From assembly GCA_017446355.1 (NCBI GenBank), contig JAFSQZ010000079.1, positions 1 to 12,751 of the forward strand: a stretch of DNA of 12,751 nucleotides, in the 5' to 3' direction. The stretch's first letter is position 1. The number at the start of each line of letters is the position of its first letter. Source of the stretch: Neisseriaceae bacterium. Its GTDB lineage: Bacteria > Pseudomonadota > Gammaproteobacteria > Burkholderiales > Neisseriaceae. A program made the position numbers and the translations under genes. The notes below the pieces were generated by a model, which was not told the origin of the DNA, made no database searches, and was given only the letters and a program-made list of their open reading frames with translations. Shown here one piece after another: positions 12,405 to 12,751 of the stretch.

Positions 12405-12751
12405 ATGATGTTAAATAAAATTTCTCTTTTTTCAGGCAGCTTATTGAGTGCTTTATTTTTGGCTGCCTGTAATCCTGCAACAAATGATACATCAGCAAAT
12501 ACACCAGCTGCGTCTACAAACGACACTCCTGCATCAGTGGCTAATGCACCCACTGAAACCAAACGCGTGGCGATTACGGCGATTGTGGAACACCCTGCAC
12601 TAGATAGCGTGCGCTTGGGGGCGATTGAACAGTTAAAAGCCGAAGGTTTTGAAGAAGGTAAAAATTTAGTGATTGATTTCCAATCTGCACAAGGCAATCC
12701 TGCAACTGCTGCACAAATCGCTAAAAAATTCGCTGGCGACAAACCAGATGC
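12405..12751 (+). CDS. ABC transporter substrate-binding lipoprotein, 5' part
   Basis: Open at the window end; 115 codons visible, so the 3' part (family length about 320-350 aa) is missing. The N-terminus MMLNKISLFSGSLLSALFLAAC is a lipoprotein signal peptide with lipobox LAAC and lipidated Cys22. A Thr/Ala/Asn/Pro-rich linker (about 23-50) follows. From residue 54 the sequence KRVAITAIVEHPALDSVRLG, then the segment EGFEEGKNLVIDFQSAQGNP, matches the ABC_sub_bind (PF04392, TrpX-like) periplasmic-binding family, whose partners are a permease and an ATPase normally encoded just downstream. Ligand unknown; some relatives are proposed to bind aromatic amino acids. SD AAAGGT (12391-12396) is 8 nt before the first ATG. 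A DUS core lies in the signal-peptide coding region (12431-12440). Confidence 0.9.
   Translation, partial: MMLNKISLFSGSLLSALFLAACNPATNDTSANTPAASTNDTPASVANAPTETKRVAITAIVEHPALDSVRLGAIEQLKAEGFEEGKNLVIDFQSAQGNPATAAQIAKKFAGDKPD

Noticed and set aside
1..12751. Defence system, prophage, CRISPR array, toxin-antitoxin or insertion sequence
   Set aside because: All recognisable genes are conserved housekeeping families; no repeat-spacer pattern, transposase, integrase or toxin-antitoxin pair was seen.

Overview
This is a chromosomal housekeeping segment from a member of the Neisseriaceae. The evidence is the dense scatter of the 12-mer AGGCTGCCTGAA (core GCTGCCTGAA) on both strands, about 25 core hits counted by eye. 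This matches the DNA uptake sequence (DUS) dialect reported for Simonsiella muelleri; the Kingella form AGGCAGCCTGAA appears almost only as the other reading of the near-palindrome TTCAGGC(T/A)GCCTGAA. The moderate A+T content and the close match of EF-P, L28 and L33 to Neisseria proteins agree. I infer a Simonsiella/Alysiella/Kingella-like organism; the species is not proven.

Layout. Everything from 1 to about 10193 is transcribed leftwards (minus strand). In transcription order: gph (phosphoglycolate phosphatase), recX (4-nt overlap) and a Pat-like acyl-CoA-synthetase/GNAT protein form a tight operon. A YedI/DUF808 membrane protein follows. Next is a 160-bp inverted-repeat element, then lptG (LPS export permease), a YafS-like methyltransferase, recD (4 nt after the methyltransferase) and dnaX (clamp-loader tau subunit). 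At the far left edge is the first 19 nt of a tRNA-Leu with its own strong promoter.

To the right, efp (EF-P) runs rightwards from a clear sigma-70 promoter and ends in a terminator built from two inverted DUS copies. It converges on the rpmB-rpmG ribosomal protein operon (minus strand), which ends in its own hairpin terminator. A gene-free stretch of about 0.7 kb (11701-12404) holds the rpmB promoter region, a leader with competing inverted repeats, and a decayed repeat copy. The window ends inside a rightward substrate-binding lipoprotein gene (ABC_sub_bind type).

Themes. There is no defence island, prophage, CRISPR array or insertion sequence. The non-routine content is: (i) a MITE-like element at 5609-5770 with apparent decayed relatives at 10291-10345, 11157-11221 and 12031-12082, all intergenic; (ii) DUS copies that shape proteins, including LPEN repeats in the DnaX linker and the last residues or stop codons of RecD and the methyltransferase; (iii) a possible structured leader in front of rpmB; (iv) lptG without lptF beside it, and efp without earP beside it. 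I saw no convincing new multi-gene system.
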